Source of the DNA: Pontibacter chinhatensis
Lineage (GTDB): Bacteria; Bacteroidota; Bacteroidia; Cytophagales; Hymenobacteraceae
NCBI RefSeq assembly: GCF_900113285.1
Contig: NZ_FOOT01000005.1
Location: 186,001 to 250,000, forward strand
Length of the DNA stretch: 64,000 nt
Direction: 5' to 3'
Both the position numbers and the translations under genes were made by a program. Each line of letters starts with the position of its first letter. Position 1 is the stretch's first letter. Positions 7,781 through 16,908 of this stretch are shown here, one piece after another. The notes beneath the pieces are model-generated. The model made no database searches and was not told the origin of the DNA. It saw nothing but the letters and a program-made list of their open reading frames with translations.

Positions 7781-8167
7781 TTACTCCTCGTAGCTGACAG
7801 CTACGAAACGGGTCTGTTGCTGACGTGTCGGCTGGCTTTTGTAGTTAGCATAGGCCTGCAGCTGGTTAGGGTTTAAGAAAGCAGTAAGTTTCTGATCGTA
7901 TTCCTGAGCCAGCTTCTCCAGTAGCTGCTCGGCAAGGTGCGTATCGTTGCGGTGGTTTTTAAGGATCTCCTGGGTGGCAGCGATGCGCTCCCGGTTCAGT
8001 TCTTTCAGTTTAATGTACCCCAGCTCGTTTAAACGGAGTTCGTTAGCCATGGAGCGGGTAAGGTTGGTGCAGTAGGTTTCTGCCTCCCGACTTAGGTTAC
8101 TATTGGATTGGGCAGAAACAGAAGTATGAATTAAAAAAGCAAACGCGAATAGTAAACAGTATTTCAT
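7781..8167 (-). CDS. Secreted small helical protein, second of the type
   Basis: A 128-residue protein with a signal peptide (MKYCLLFAFAFLIHTSVSAQ) and a helical mature region. The segments LTRSMANELRLNELGYIKLK and LTAFLNPNQLQAYANYK have the same arrangement as the protein at 3027-3458 (helix, then xLxPxQxQxY). It is therefore put in the same loose Spy/LTXXQ-like class. The role is not known. It stands alone between the disordered-protein gene and a signalling operon. A GCAGGCCG/CGGCCTGC hairpin at 7731-7757 may end its transcript but lacks a good T run. Confidence 0.65.
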   Translation of the reverse strand: MKYCLLFAFAFLIHTSVSAQSNSNLSREAETYCTNLTRSMANELRLNELGYIKLKELNRERIAATQEILKNHRNDTHLAEQLLEKLAQEYDQKLTAFLNPNQLQAYANYKSQPTRQQQTRFVAVSYEE

Positions 8168-8315
8168 AGGGTTATCTGTTAAGTGTTAAATTGGATTGAT
8201 TCTTGAATTCCTGCTTGCCCCTATATAGCTATATAGGCTTCGGAAGACACTCAACAGTACGCACCGGTTAAAAGAAGGGTTGTATAATTTTTGTAATAAA
8301 TGTTAAATATTAATG

Positions 8316-8334
8316 ATAGTATATATAATACTAT
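8316..8334. repeat. AT-rich palindrome upstream of the small secreted protein gene
   Basis: The arms ATAGTAT and ATACTAT flank ATATA in a very AT-rich stretch (8280-8345) about 150 bases upstream of the start at 8167. It contains the AGTATA core. It could be an operator or part of a promoter; this is inference. Confidence 0.4.
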
Positions 8335-8390
8335 ATGAATTTACTTATGTTCTAGCACTTGGGGACGTGTAAAGGCAGGGGTAGAGAAAC

Positions 8391-8418
8391 AAAAAAGCCA
8401 CCGCGGAGAGCAGTGGCT
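8391..8418 (-). terminator. Rho-independent terminator of the kinase/response-regulator operon
   Basis: The arms AGCCAC and GTGGCT face each other across CGCGGAGAGCA. On the minus strand the hairpin is followed by TTTTTTGTTTC. It lies about 40 bases past the response-regulator stop. Confidence 0.8.
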
Positions 8419-8459
8419 GTACGTTAGCAGCGGCTATACTTGACAGGTTAGACCTGGCT

Positions 8460-8864
8460 TTACGTCAGGAGGTAATCTTCCTTGATCAGGTGCAGAATTT
8501 CCGGGGATAGGGGCTTGGAAAAGAAGTCGCGAACCTCGGAATGGGTCTTGGCGCAGATGATGTCTTCCCTGTCCACGGCAGAGGAAAGCATAAACAGGCA
8601 GCATTTTTTAGTAACAGCCTCCGGCAAGCTCCTATAGGCATCCAGAAACTTCCAGCCATCCATACCCGGCATGTTGATGTCGAGGAATATCAGATCCGGA
8701 AACTCCTCGGGATTCTGCTCAGCCGCCTGCTTCAGGTTGTTCAGCGCATCCTCTGCCCACTCATAACTTACCACCCTTTCCGCGAAGTTTTCACTCCTGA
8801 TGATCGTCTCACAAACAAAGTTGTTTATCTGATCATCATCAATTAGAACCACCTTTTTTAACAT
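8460..8864 (-). CDS. Single-domain response regulator (CheY-like)
   Basis: A 134-residue receiver domain with no output domain. The acidic pocket (D9-D11), phospho-acceptor D62 in FLDINMPGMDG, switch Ser94 in FMLSSA and Lys117 in FFSKPLS are all present. It follows the five-PAS histidine kinase by 27 bases on the same strand, so it is the likely phosphorylation target. With no DNA-binding domain it must act by protein contact or phosphorelay. Such kinase plus lone receiver pairs are frequent in Cytophagales. The operon ends at the terminator just downstream. Confidence 0.92.
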   Translation of the reverse strand: MLKKVVLIDDDQINNFVCETIIRSENFAERVVSYEWAEDALNNLKQAAEQNPEEFPDLIFLDINMPGMDGWKFLDAYRSLPEAVTKKCCLFMLSSAVDREDIICAKTHSEVRDFFSKPLSPEILHLIKEDYLLT

Positions 8865-8891
8865 ACCTCTCCTAATGTTCTGTCGTCTGTT

Positions 8892-11800
8892 TTATATGTA
8901 GACTTTGAATGTAGTGCCTTTGCCAGGCTGGCTATCTACCTCGATTTTCCCCTCCAGAAGGTCTACCTGGGTTTTTACAAGGTGCAGCCCCAAGCCCCGG
9001 CCTTCTATGTGTGGATGGAAGCGCTTGTAGAGTCCGAACAAGCTGCTCCTAACTTTTGCAAGATCGATGCCAAGACCGTTGTCTGAAATTTCGATACAAA
9101 TATAATCCTTTTCCTTATAAGTTCTTAAATAAATCCTTGGCTTACGTGCCGGCTCCCGGTACTTGACGGCATTTGTTATCAGGTTCTGCAGTATGCTGTA
9201 CACATAGCTCCTTAGCGAGACGATTTCGGGAGCTTGGCTGAAATCATACGTCACCTCTGCACCCGTTTTCTCTAGCTCTATCGAGATGCTCTTCAGTATA
9301 TCCTGCAGCAACTCCTCAAACTGCACCTCCTCCGAAACGCTCAGCACCTGCCCGCGCACTGTCAGGATATAGTTCAGGTCGCGGATGATGTTATCGAGGT
9401 TCTGCGCCGACTTGGCCAGGCTATCAATAATATGCCTGTTGAGCTCCGACTCCGGCCGCTGGCGGTCATATACTCTGGTAAGGCCGAGAATGTTGGCAAT
9501 AGGAGCCCTAAGGTTGTGCGACACGATGTAGGCAAATTGCTGCAGGTTCTGGTTCTGTATCTGCAGTTGCTCGGTTAGCAGCGTCCGCTTTGCCTCTACC
9601 ATCTTGCGCTCGGTAATATCGGCGGCGGATGCATCCAGCCGCAGCACCTTGCCATCTTCGCCCAGCATAGGCGAGAGGCGCAGCAATACCCATTTCTCCC
9701 TTCCGTCGCGGGCTATGATGCGCATTTCGTGTTGTATCTTTTTGCCGAGCGATACTTCTTTCTCCAGCAGGCCGCGCAGTACCGGGTAATCATCCCCGTG
9801 GATAATTTTTGGCCAGAGGTGATCTCCTGTAAATTCTTTCTCAGTGTAACCCGTAACATAGCTGCATTGCGGGCTAATGTAGAAGATCCGGAAATCGGCA
9901 TCGGCTGAGAAAATAACTTCAGGGATGTTCTCGATGGTGGACTGGAACAGGTTCTTGGCCTCCCTTACCTCCATCTCTTTCTGCTTCTGCTCGGTGATAT
10001 CCTGCGCGGTGCCCGTTACTTTCAACACCTGCCCGTCGTGGGTTACCAAGGGCTCCATGGTCTGGTGCAGGTATTTCACCGAGCCGTCCTTAAGCCGGAT
10101 GCGGTGCTCTGTCGTAACGGCGGTTTTCTCCTCAATCACGCGACGGAAGGCCTCTAGGGCATCCTCCTTATCGTCGGGGTGGAAAAAAGAAACTATACTG
10201 TTAAAAGTTACTGTAAAGGTATGGGGGGCAATGCCATAAATATTGTACAGGTTATCGGAGATGGTGAGGGTGTCACGCAGGATGTCGTATTCCCAACTGC
10301 CAAGTTTGGCCAGCTTCTGTGCCCTGGTAAGCTGTGCCTCGTTGTCGCGGATGGAGGCTATGATTTTGCGCTGCTCCGATATATCATGGATGCTCATCGC
10401 TACGGCAATAATCTCCTGCTGCTGCGTCATCACGGGGCGGTAGGCCACCTCGAACCAGAAGTCGCCGAAGCCGGTTTCATAGGTAGTAGGCTCGCCCTTC
10501 ATGGCCCGTGCATGGCTTTCCAGGAGCATGCTCTTCTGGTCTTCGGCCGTGATGCTGAGTACGCTTTGCCCGGCCTGCAGTTCCCGAAGCGTTAACTGCT
10601 TCACCTCCCTGGCTGCCACAGCGTTAAAAAGTATGATGTTCAGATCCTTGTCCAGCAGGTAAATAGCCTGTGGCGAGCTGTCGAGCAGGGCGCGCAGGTT
10701 GGCCTCGCTGGCTACAAGCTGCCGCTGTGCCTCTGCCTGGTCTGTGATATCAATAAAAGTACCGTTATAGATGAGTATACCGTCCTCTTTAGAAGAGGGA
10801 AGCCCGTGCCCGCGTATCCAAATCCATTTTTGCCGCACCTTGTTCCAGAGCCTGAAGTCTTTTACCCAAGGCTGGAAGTGGCTAGTGGCAGTAGCTATGC
10901 TTTCCTTCACATCCGGCAGGTCGTCCGGGTGAACGGCATTGAAAAGTATGTTCAGATCCTGGTACACCTCTTCCGGGGTAACACCAAATATTCTTGTAAT
11001 GCCACCACTTAGGAACGGAATGCTCATGTTCCTGTCGGCGTCCATCCTGAACTGGTACACAGCCCCGGGGATGCTGGAGCTCACTTCGCGGAGCTGCTGC
11101 TCCCTTTTCCGCAGTTCCTCTATAAAGTCCTCCTGCTTTTGCACGTTTTCAGACGTTACAAGGCGGGGAAACACGCCATCAGCCGCTGCAAATGCATGCG
11201 ACTTAAGCTTTACCCAAAAAACGGAGCCATCCTTGCGCTTGTGCAGGGCCCTCTCGCTACTGGCAAAGGCGGTCTTATCCAGCTGGCTGAGATGTCTCTC
11301 TACTTTCTCCCGTTCCTCCTCCGGCCTGATATCCAGAAGTGTCATTTGCCCGAACTCCTCCGAAGTATAGCCATACTCCTGTACGGCCGCCTCGTTTACC
11401 TCCAGAAACCGGTACGTATCCTGGTCATACACGAACATGGGGATTGGGTTGAGCTCGAATAGCTGCTTAAAGTGCAGCTGGGTTTGCTCCAGTTTAAGCT
11501 GTAGTGCCTCCCGCTCCTCTATCTCCTGGCTGAGCCTGTCGTTCTCGTGCTGCAGGCGCCTGGTAACCCTGCTGGATGCAAAGGCCGCCCAGATAATACA
11601 AACGGCCGCCAGCAGAAGCAGAAAGGCATAACTGTCAATAATATCCGTAACGGCCGGAAAGAACTCAGAGGTGTGCTTTTTGCCAGCCGCTGTAAGCCCA
11701 TTGCTAAGGTTAATGAGGTTTGCCTGGTGGCGGATATAGAAAGGGGTGACAAATGCCCTGTTGTAAGCCACCAGCTTTTGCTGCTGCTGGTCACGGGAAA

Positions 11801-12218
11801 ACCTGAGCAGGCTATCTACATGGATATGGTACTGCTGGAGGTCCAGGCTGATGTTGTGCAAGGTGCGCAGTAGCTCAGGTTGCTCCAACACGGTGTGCAG
11901 TTCCCGTATAGTAGCCTCGTTGGAGGCGTAGGCCTTTACAAGTTCCCGGCGTATGCTGTCCTTGCTGGCTCCGTCCTGCGTGCGCAAGTGTGCACTTAGT
12001 AGGTCCTGGGTCAGCTCTTTGTTCTTGAAGAGGCTGTTTACAAGCTCCAGGCGTTTATACGTGCGCAGCATCTCGCCTCCATATTCCTGCTGCAACTGGC
12101 TGACCTGGATGTAGAAAAAAAGGCAAACCGATACCAGGGCCACCATCATGCTGAGGAAGGCTATACCAATAGACCGTATAGCCCGCGCATTTCCCTGCTG
12201 ATTATCAGGTGTTGTCAT
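8892..12218 (-). CDS. Membrane sensor histidine kinase with five PAS domains
   Basis: A 1108-residue kinase. Helix 1 at about 17-38 and helix 2 at about 195-213 bracket a helical periplasmic sensor resembling CHASE3. Five PAS/PAC units follow at roughly 245-365, 370-500, 505-620, 630-750 and 755-880. HisKA carries His901 in IVSHNLRAP; HATPase has the N box (NLITNAVKY, near 1012-1016), the DNGLGID box near 1046 and GRGLGLHL near 1074. No receiver domain is fused; the separate receiver gene lies 27 bases downstream. PAS units commonly sense small ligands, redox state or light, but none here has an identifiable cofactor site. The start ATG at 12218 precedes MTTPDNQQG. Confidence 0.92.
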   Translation of the reverse strand: MTTPDNQQGNARAIRSIGIAFLSMMVALVSVCLFFYIQVSQLQQEYGGEMLRTYKRLELVNSLFKNKELTQDLLSAHLRTQDGASKDSIRRELVKAYASNEATIRELHTVLEQPELLRTLHNISLDLQQYHIHVDSLLRFSRDQQQQKLVAYNRAFVTPFYIRHQANLINLSNGLTAAGKKHTSEFFPAVTDIIDSYAFLLLLAAVCIIWAAFASSRVTRRLQHENDRLSQEIEEREALQLKLEQTQLHFKQLFELNPIPMFVYDQDTYRFLEVNEAAVQEYGYTSEEFGQMTLLDIRPEEEREKVERHLSQLDKTAFASSERALHKRKDGSVFWVKLKSHAFAAADGVFPRLVTSENVQKQEDFIEELRKREQQLREVSSSIPGAVYQFRMDADRNMSIPFLSGGITRIFGVTPEEVYQDLNILFNAVHPDDLPDVKESIATATSHFQPWVKDFRLWNKVRQKWIWIRGHGLPSSKEDGILIYNGTFIDITDQAEAQRQLVASEANLRALLDSSPQAIYLLDKDLNIILFNAVAAREVKQLTLRELQAGQSVLSITAEDQKSMLLESHARAMKGEPTTYETGFGDFWFEVAYRPVMTQQQEIIAVAMSIHDISEQRKIIASIRDNEAQLTRAQKLAKLGSWEYDILRDTLTISDNLYNIYGIAPHTFTVTFNSIVSFFHPDDKEDALEAFRRVIEEKTAVTTEHRIRLKDGSVKYLHQTMEPLVTHDGQVLKVTGTAQDITEQKQKEMEVREAKNLFQSTIENIPEVIFSADADFRIFYISPQCSYVTGYTEKEFTGDHLWPKIIHGDDYPVLRGLLEKEVSLGKKIQHEMRIIARDGREKWVLLRLSPMLGEDGKVLRLDASAADITERKMVEAKRTLLTEQLQIQNQNLQQFAYIVSHNLRAPIANILGLTRVYDRQRPESELNRHIIDSLAKSAQNLDNIIRDLNYILTVRGQVLSVSEEVQFEELLQDILKSISIELEKTGAEVTYDFSQAPEIVSLRSYVYSILQNLITNAVKYREPARKPRIYLRTYKEKDYICIEISDNGLGIDLAKVRSSLFGLYKRFHPHIEGRGLGLHLVKTQVDLLEGKIEVDSQPGKGTTFKVYI

Positions 12219-12567
12219 GCTGCTCTGTAAGCGTCATATTATACTTTCTGAACTGTGTGGTTGGGCGGCTTATGATAAAGACTAGTATAGTGCAATAAAG
12301 ATACTAGCGTCCTTATTGTACAATAATAGATAAGAACATAAGAGCGATCAAGAAAAGTGGTTGAAAATTAGCAAGAATTAGTAAGATACCTTTTAACGTG
12401 GAAGGAATGGTAAGTGTATAAAGTATAAATTCAGCAGTTATTCAGTACAACTATTTTATACCTGAGCAGGGGGTGCCCTTTGGGTTAGCGTAAACTATGT
12501 AATCCTTATCCGGAATAATGTAACACTCCCGGGGTGATTGAGGGGTATCTTTGTAACAGATAAAACG
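12219..12567. promoter_or_regulatory. Divergent control region with a Bacteroidota -7 box for the copper genes
   Basis: Within this 349-base gap, TATCTTTG at 12546-12553 fits the TAnnTTTG -7 box of Bacteroidota sigma-ABfr promoters and sits 15 bases before the ATPase start. Just upstream, CACTCCC and GGGGTG (about 12525-12537) make an imperfect inverted repeat that could bind a metal-sensing regulator; this is inference. No convincing TTTG -33 box is visible at the usual distance. The rest is AT-rich, with several AAGTATA-type motifs and no frame worth calling. Confidence 0.5.
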
Positions 12568-14811
12568 ATGAAAGAAATGGCAACTGTAAAAGATAGAAAA
12601 CTAACCAAAGCCACCTTTCCGGTAGAGGGGATGACCTGTGCCTCCTGCGCCAACAGTATCCAGAGTATGCTGAACGCGCGCGAGGGAGTGGCTGAGGCCA
12701 ACGTAAACTTTGCCGGTAAAACCGTGCAGGTGGCCTACGATGCCCAGGAGGTAAACCCTGTGCAGCTGCGCGAGACCGTGCAGGAAATCGGCTTTGACAT
12801 ACTCATTGAGGACACTACCCAGGAAGAACTGGAGGAGCGGCAGGCTAAGTCGCTGGCGGCCCTAAAACGCAAGACGATTATAGCCAGTATTTTGGCCTTC
12901 CCGGTGTTTGTGCTGGGCATGTTCTTCCACGACACCTTTACCTGGGGCAACTGGGCTATGCTCATACTGACCACCCCGATTCTGCTGTGGGCGGGGCAGC
13001 GCTTTTTTACCGGTGCCTGGGCACAGGCCAAGCACGGCCGCGCCAACATGGACACGCTGGTAGCCCTTAGTACCGGTATCGCCTATGTGTTCAGTGTGTT
13101 TAACACCGTGTACCCGGAGTTCTTCCTGAGCCGCGGTCTGATGCCGCACGTGTACTTTGAGGCGGTGGCCGTGATTATCGCGTTTATACTTTTGGGCAAG
13201 TACCTGGAGGAAAACGCCAAGGACCGCAGTTCTTCGGCTATTAAAAAGCTGATGGGCCTGCAGCCGAAGACGGTGCGGGTGCTGCGAAACGGCACCCAGA
13301 TGGAGCTCAAAATAGAGGAGGTACAACTGGGCGACCGGGTTGTGCTGCTGCCCGGCGAGCGCGTGCCGGTGGATGGCGAAGTGGCCTCGGGCTCTACCTA
13401 CGTGGATGAAAGTATGCTGAGCGGAGAGCCGCTGCCGGTGCAGAAAAATCCGGGCGACCTGCTCTACGCCGGTACCATTAACCAAAAAGGCAGCGTGCTG
13501 CTAGTTGCGCAGAAAACCGGTGGCGAAACCATGCTGGCGCACATCATCAAACTCGTGCAGGAGGCGCAGGGCAGCAAGGCCCCGGTGCAAAAGCTGGTGG
13601 ATAAAATCGCGGGCATCTTCGTGCCGATTGTGCTGGTGATTGCCCTGCTGACCTTTGCCGCCTGGATGGTGTTCGGAGGCGAGGCCTACCTGACAGAGGC
13701 GCTGCTCTCCACCATTTCGGTACTCGTCATTGCCTGTCCGTGTGCGCTGGGTTTGGCTACGCCAACAGCCATTATGGTGGGCGTGGGACGGGGCGCTGAA
13801 AACGGCATCCTGATAAAAGATGCGGAGAGCCTGGAGCATGCGCATAAAGTAAACGCCGTTATACTTGACAAAACCGGTACCATCACACTGGGCAAACCCT
13901 CTGTAACGGATGTGGTCTGGGCGCAGGACACGCCGGGGCAGGCGCACCTTGAAACCCTGTTCTTCTCGATGGAGGCACAGTCGGAGCACCCTATTGCACA
14001 GGCCATTTATACGTTCTACAAAGAGCAGGGGCGGCAAGCTGTGCAACCCGACTCCTTCAACAGCCTGACGGGCTTGGGGATTGAGGCTACCTTCGCCGGC
14101 AAGCGCTACCTGGCGGGCAACGAGAAGCTCCTGCGCCAGCAGGGCGTGGTGCTGCCGGAGTACCTGCTGCAGGCGGCAAAAGCCCTGCAGGATGACGCGA
14201 AGACTGCCATCTTTTTTGCCGATGCCGCCCAGGCGCTGGCCGTGTTTGCCGTAAGCGACCCGATTAAGCCTGCCGCTGCCGAAGGTATCAAAGCCCTGCA
14301 CGAGGCCGGGCTGGAAGTATACATGCTCACCGGCGACAACAGGCAAACGGCTGAGGCTGTGTCACGTCAGGTTGGCATAGACCATTTCCAGGCGGAGCTG
14401 CTGCCAAACGACAAGGCGGAGTTTGTGAAGAAACTGCAGGCCGAAGGCAAGGTGGTGGCCATGGTAGGTGACGGCATCAACGATGCGCAGGCGCTTGCCA
14501 CCGCCGATGTAAGCATCGCCATGGGGCAGGGCACGGACGTCGCCATGGAAGTGGCCGGTATCACCCTCATGCGCTCGGACCTGACGCAGGTGGCCAAGGC
14601 CGTGAAACTGTCGCGGGCCACGGTGCAGACAATCCACCAGAACCTGTTCTGGGCCTTTTTCTACAACGTCATCTGTATTCCGGTAGCGGCCGGCGTGTTG
14701 TTCCCCTTCACAGGCTTCCTGCTGAGCCCGATGGTTGCAGGGGCGGCCATGGCCCTGAGTTCGGTGTCGGTGGTAACCAACAGCCTGAGGCTGCGCGGCA
14801 AGAAATTGTGA
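12568..14811 (+). CDS. copA: Copper-exporting P1B-type ATPase
   Basis: The ATG at 12568 ([10 protein letters not shown]) is chosen over an in-frame TTG at 12538, giving about 747 residues. One N-terminal heavy-metal-associated domain holds GMTCASC (Cys24, Cys27). The membrane part has the metal-transport CPC in IACPCALG near 390. The cytosolic part has the phosphorylation motif DKTGT near 434, SEHPIAQ, TGDN near 589 and GDGINDA near 634. This set is typical of Cu(I)-exporting ATPases, which pump copper out of the cytoplasm at the cost of ATP. A CopZ-like chaperone gene lies 129 bases downstream. A single metal-binding domain is usual for the family. Confidence 0.95.
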   Translation: MKEMATVKDRKLTKATFPVEGMTCASCANSIQSMLNAREGVAEANVNFAGKTVQVAYDAQEVNPVQLRETVQEIGFDILIEDTTQEELEERQAKSLAALKRKTIIASILAFPVFVLGMFFHDTFTWGNWAMLILTTPILLWAGQRFFTGAWAQAKHGRANMDTLVALSTGIAYVFSVFNTVYPEFFLSRGLMPHVYFEAVAVIIAFILLGKYLEENAKDRSSSAIKKLMGLQPKTVRVLRNGTQMELKIEEVQLGDRVVLLPGERVPVDGEVASGSTYVDESMLSGEPLPVQKNPGDLLYAGTINQKGSVLLVAQKTGGETMLAHIIKLVQEAQGSKAPVQKLVDKIAGIFVPIVLVIALLTFAAWMVFGGEAYLTEALLSTISVLVIACPCALGLATPTAIMVGVGRGAENGILIKDAESLEHAHKVNAVILDKTGTITLGKPSVTDVVWAQDTPGQAHLETLFFSMEAQSEHPIAQAIYTFYKEQGRQAVQPDSFNSLTGLGIEATFAGKRYLAGNEKLLRQQGVVLPEYLLQAAKALQDDAKTAIFFADAAQALAVFAVSDPIKPAAAEGIKALHEAGLEVYMLTGDNRQTAEAVSRQVGIDHFQAELLPNDKAEFVKKLQAEGKVVAMVGDGINDAQALATADVSIAMGQGTDVAMEVAGITLMRSDLTQVAKAVKLSRATVQTIHQNLFWAFFYNVICIPVAAGVLFPFTGFLLSPMVAGAAMALSSVSVVTNSLRLRGKKL

Positions 14812-14940
14812 GAGTTAGAAAGTTGAGAAGTTATAAAGTATAAATCTTATACTTTGGTAGCGTCAATTTGCAACTCGTACTACTACCTGTCACAAGTATA
14901 AAGTGTGATTAATATGTTAAATAAATAAAGATGAATTAGT

Positions 14941-15150
14941 ATGGAAACCTATAAGTTTAAGACCAACATCAACTGCGGAAACTGTGTAAAAGCTGTAACC
15001 CCACATCTGAACAAGCTCGAGGGCGTGCAGGAGTGGAAAGTGGATACCGATAACCCGGACAAGGTGCTGGAAGTGAAAGCAGATGCTGCCAACGCCGAGA
15101 CCATCAAAGAAACGGTGCAAAAAGCCGGTTTTGAGGCAGAGCAGATTTAA
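14941..15150 (+). CDS. Copper chaperone-like heavy-metal-associated domain protein
   Basis: A 69-residue protein forming one HMA domain: strand, then the metal site NCGNC (Cys13, Cys16), helix, and a C-terminal KETVQKAGFEAEQI. The CGNC loop lacks the usual Met of MxCxxC, as in many Bacteroidota members. It most likely carries Cu(I) to the ATPase encoded just upstream. The intervening 129 bases hold three AAGTATA/TATACT motifs. It has a strong terminator after it, so the two genes may form one operon. Confidence 0.88.
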   Translation: METYKFKTNINCGNCVKAVTPHLNKLEGVQEWKVDTDNPDKVLEVKADAANAETIKETVQKAGFEAEQI

Positions 15151-15180
15151 GCAAGTATAAAGTACAAGTTTAGCTGTAGA

Positions 15181-15214
15181 AAGGCTGATGGGGTGTTACC
15201 TATCAGCCTTTTTT
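15181..15214 (+). terminator. Rho-independent terminator after the copper chaperone gene
   Basis: The arms AGGCTGAT and ATCAGCCT enclose a 12-base loop and are followed by TTTTTT. Confidence 0.9.
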
Positions 15215-15313
15215 GCTTTGGGTAGCAAGTATAAAAAGAAGTATAGTGTTAAAATTTAACCATGCTCAGTAAACTTTTGAGTTACATATTTACTTGCCTG
15301 GTAACATATCATA

Positions 15314-15591
15314 GCGCGAGCGTCCTCGCTCGTGATGAGTATAGGAGTGGCCTCTGGCCGCTGTAGAATTACAGTATTGCGGCCCTCACTGCTGCTTCGG
15401 ATTTGCAATCCGGAGCTTATTTAGAAGCGGATTTGTAATCCGCCTGTTTGCCCGTAGCTGCTGCCTTTGCCACTGCGGATTACAAATCCGCGGGTCCTAT
15501 ACTTTCGGATTGCAAATCCGAAAGAGCATGAAATAAGCAAATCTGGGCCAGAGGCCCCTCGATAGCAAGTCACGAGCGAGGACGCTCGCGC
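15314..15591. repeat. Nested inverted repeat built from smaller palindromes
   Basis: The outer arms at 15314-15335 (starting GCGCGAGCGTCC) and 15570-15591 are exact inverse complements over 22 bases. Inside them, GGCCTCTGGCC near 15349 faces GGCCAGAGGCC near 15546. Next come CGGATTTGCAATCCG at 15398 facing CGGATTGCAAATCCG at 15506, and GCGGATTTGTAATCCGC at 15427 facing GCGGATTACAAATCCGC at 15475. Each inner block is itself a palindrome. It fills much of the gap between convergent genes (15151-15882). Another imperfect palindrome, with CAACGCAC/GTGCGTTG arms, lies at about 15597-15635. No transposase is seen. It looks like a REP or MITE-type element. Confidence 0.8.
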
Positions 15592-15882
15592 CATGCAACA
15601 ACGCACCCTCGCTCGCCTCCGCCGAGTGTGCGTTGTAGTTTAGCCTCTGGCTAATTTAACCTTGGCCTTTATCGAACATGGCGGGACGCCACCTGGAAAC
15701 CTCGCACTCGCCGGAGGCGAGCGAGGGGAAGTTCTAAGCGGTCAGAGTTTCCCTAAACCGTTCATCAGTAGATGCGCTACTAAGTATAAATCATTGTCAG
15801 TTAGCGTATTTAAAAAGAAAAGGACAGCTAAAGTAGCTGCCCCATTTCTGTACTCTCAAAACTAAACCATTATTGTCTTATA

Positions 15883-16899
15883 TCACCAAGCCCATTCCGG
15901 GCAGATAATTTTTCGTGTGTTGCGCAACTTAAAACCGAGCACCACCTCGTGGCTGCCGGCGCTGGCATGCCCCAGCGGGGAGGTGGTGGCATCATAAGAA
16001 TAGCCCAGGTCAAGGAGGGGGCTGATGTTGATGCCCGCCATGGCCGCCACCGACTCCTGATGGCGGTATGTAACTCCGGCCCAGATTCTGTCGCCATACA
16101 TCACCTTCATGGTGGCATCCACCGACACCGGGCTAGGCTGTGCCACTTTTACCATCACGGAAGGGATGAGCGAAACGTAAGGGGCCACGTCCACGCGGTA
16201 GCCGCCCGTTACGTAGTAGTGCTGTTGCAACGAGCCATCGTCATCAGACGGAGCATTGTCGGTCAGGTATTTGCGCTTGCTTGGTACCAGCTGTGCCCCT
16301 GCCACCCCTGCGTAGAAGTTGCGTGAGTACAGCCAAAGGCCCATGCTCAGGTCAAACTTAACCTCGTTTACTCTTCCATCATAAATAGCCGGGTCGTGCA
16401 GGCTGTTGCCGGCCAGCTTCACCTTCGCCGGGTCTAGGCTGTACTGTATAATGCCTGGCTGAACCCCGGCAGAAACTTTCACGGTGCGTGAAAGTGGCTG
16501 GTGGTATGCATAGCTGGCCGATACGCTGCCCCGCTTCAGCGGACCTGTTTCCGTGGACATGGCCATCAACCCAAAGCCGTGGTGGGAGCGCACCCTGCGG
16601 TACATGTTCGTAGACTTCATGCTCGATTCCTTCGCCATTCCTCTGCCGCCATAGGTGCTGCCACCCGACTTGTTTATCGGCATGTGCAGCGTGGCATAGT
16701 AGGTCTGCGGTGCTCCCTCCAGCCCCGACCACTGGTGGCGTGTGCCCAGCCTCAGGTCAGCATAATCTTCTATGCCCGTAATGGCAGGGTTTGCCAGGTA
16801 ATTATTCAACGTGTACTGGGTAAACTGAGGGCGCTGCTGGGCAAAGGCACAGCCGGTTGCCGCCAGAAACATCACACCCAAGGCTAAAAGTTTGTTCAT
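15883..16899 (-). CDS. PorP/SprF family type IX secretion partner protein
   Basis: A 338-residue protein with a signal peptide (cleavage near CAFA-QQ) and the family opening QRPQFTQYTLNNYLANPAITG, followed by beta-barrel-like strands; these are family hallmarks. SprF-like outer membrane proteins are known in Flavobacterium to be needed for export or attachment of T9SS cargo that ends in the gliding-motility-associated (type B) domain. The cargo gene lies 9 bases upstream on the same strand, so the pair is almost surely one operon. The C-terminus is short and basic (KLRNTRKIICPEWAW). Confidence 0.9.
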   Translation of the reverse strand: MNKLLALGVMFLAATGCAFAQQRPQFTQYTLNNYLANPAITGIEDYADLRLGTRHQWSGLEGAPQTYYATLHMPINKSGGSTYGGRGMAKESSMKSTNMYRRVRSHHGFGLMAMSTETGPLKRGSVSASYAYHQPLSRTVKVSAGVQPGIIQYSLDPAKVKLAGNSLHDPAIYDGRVNEVKFDLSMGLWLYSRNFYAGVAGAQLVPSKRKYLTDNAPSDDDGSLQQHYYVTGGYRVDVAPYVSLIPSVMVKVAQPSPVSVDATMKVMYGDRIWAGVTYRHQESVAAMAGINISPLLDLGYSYDATTSPLGHASAGSHEVVLGFKLRNTRKIICPEWAW

Positions 16900-16908
16900 A
16901 GATAAGGC

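Noticed and set aside
15662..15865. A 67-residue plus-strand frame at the end of the palindrome-rich gap
   Set aside because: The sequence is built from repeat blocks such as GCCGGAGGCG and ends in AT-rich spacer; no protein features.
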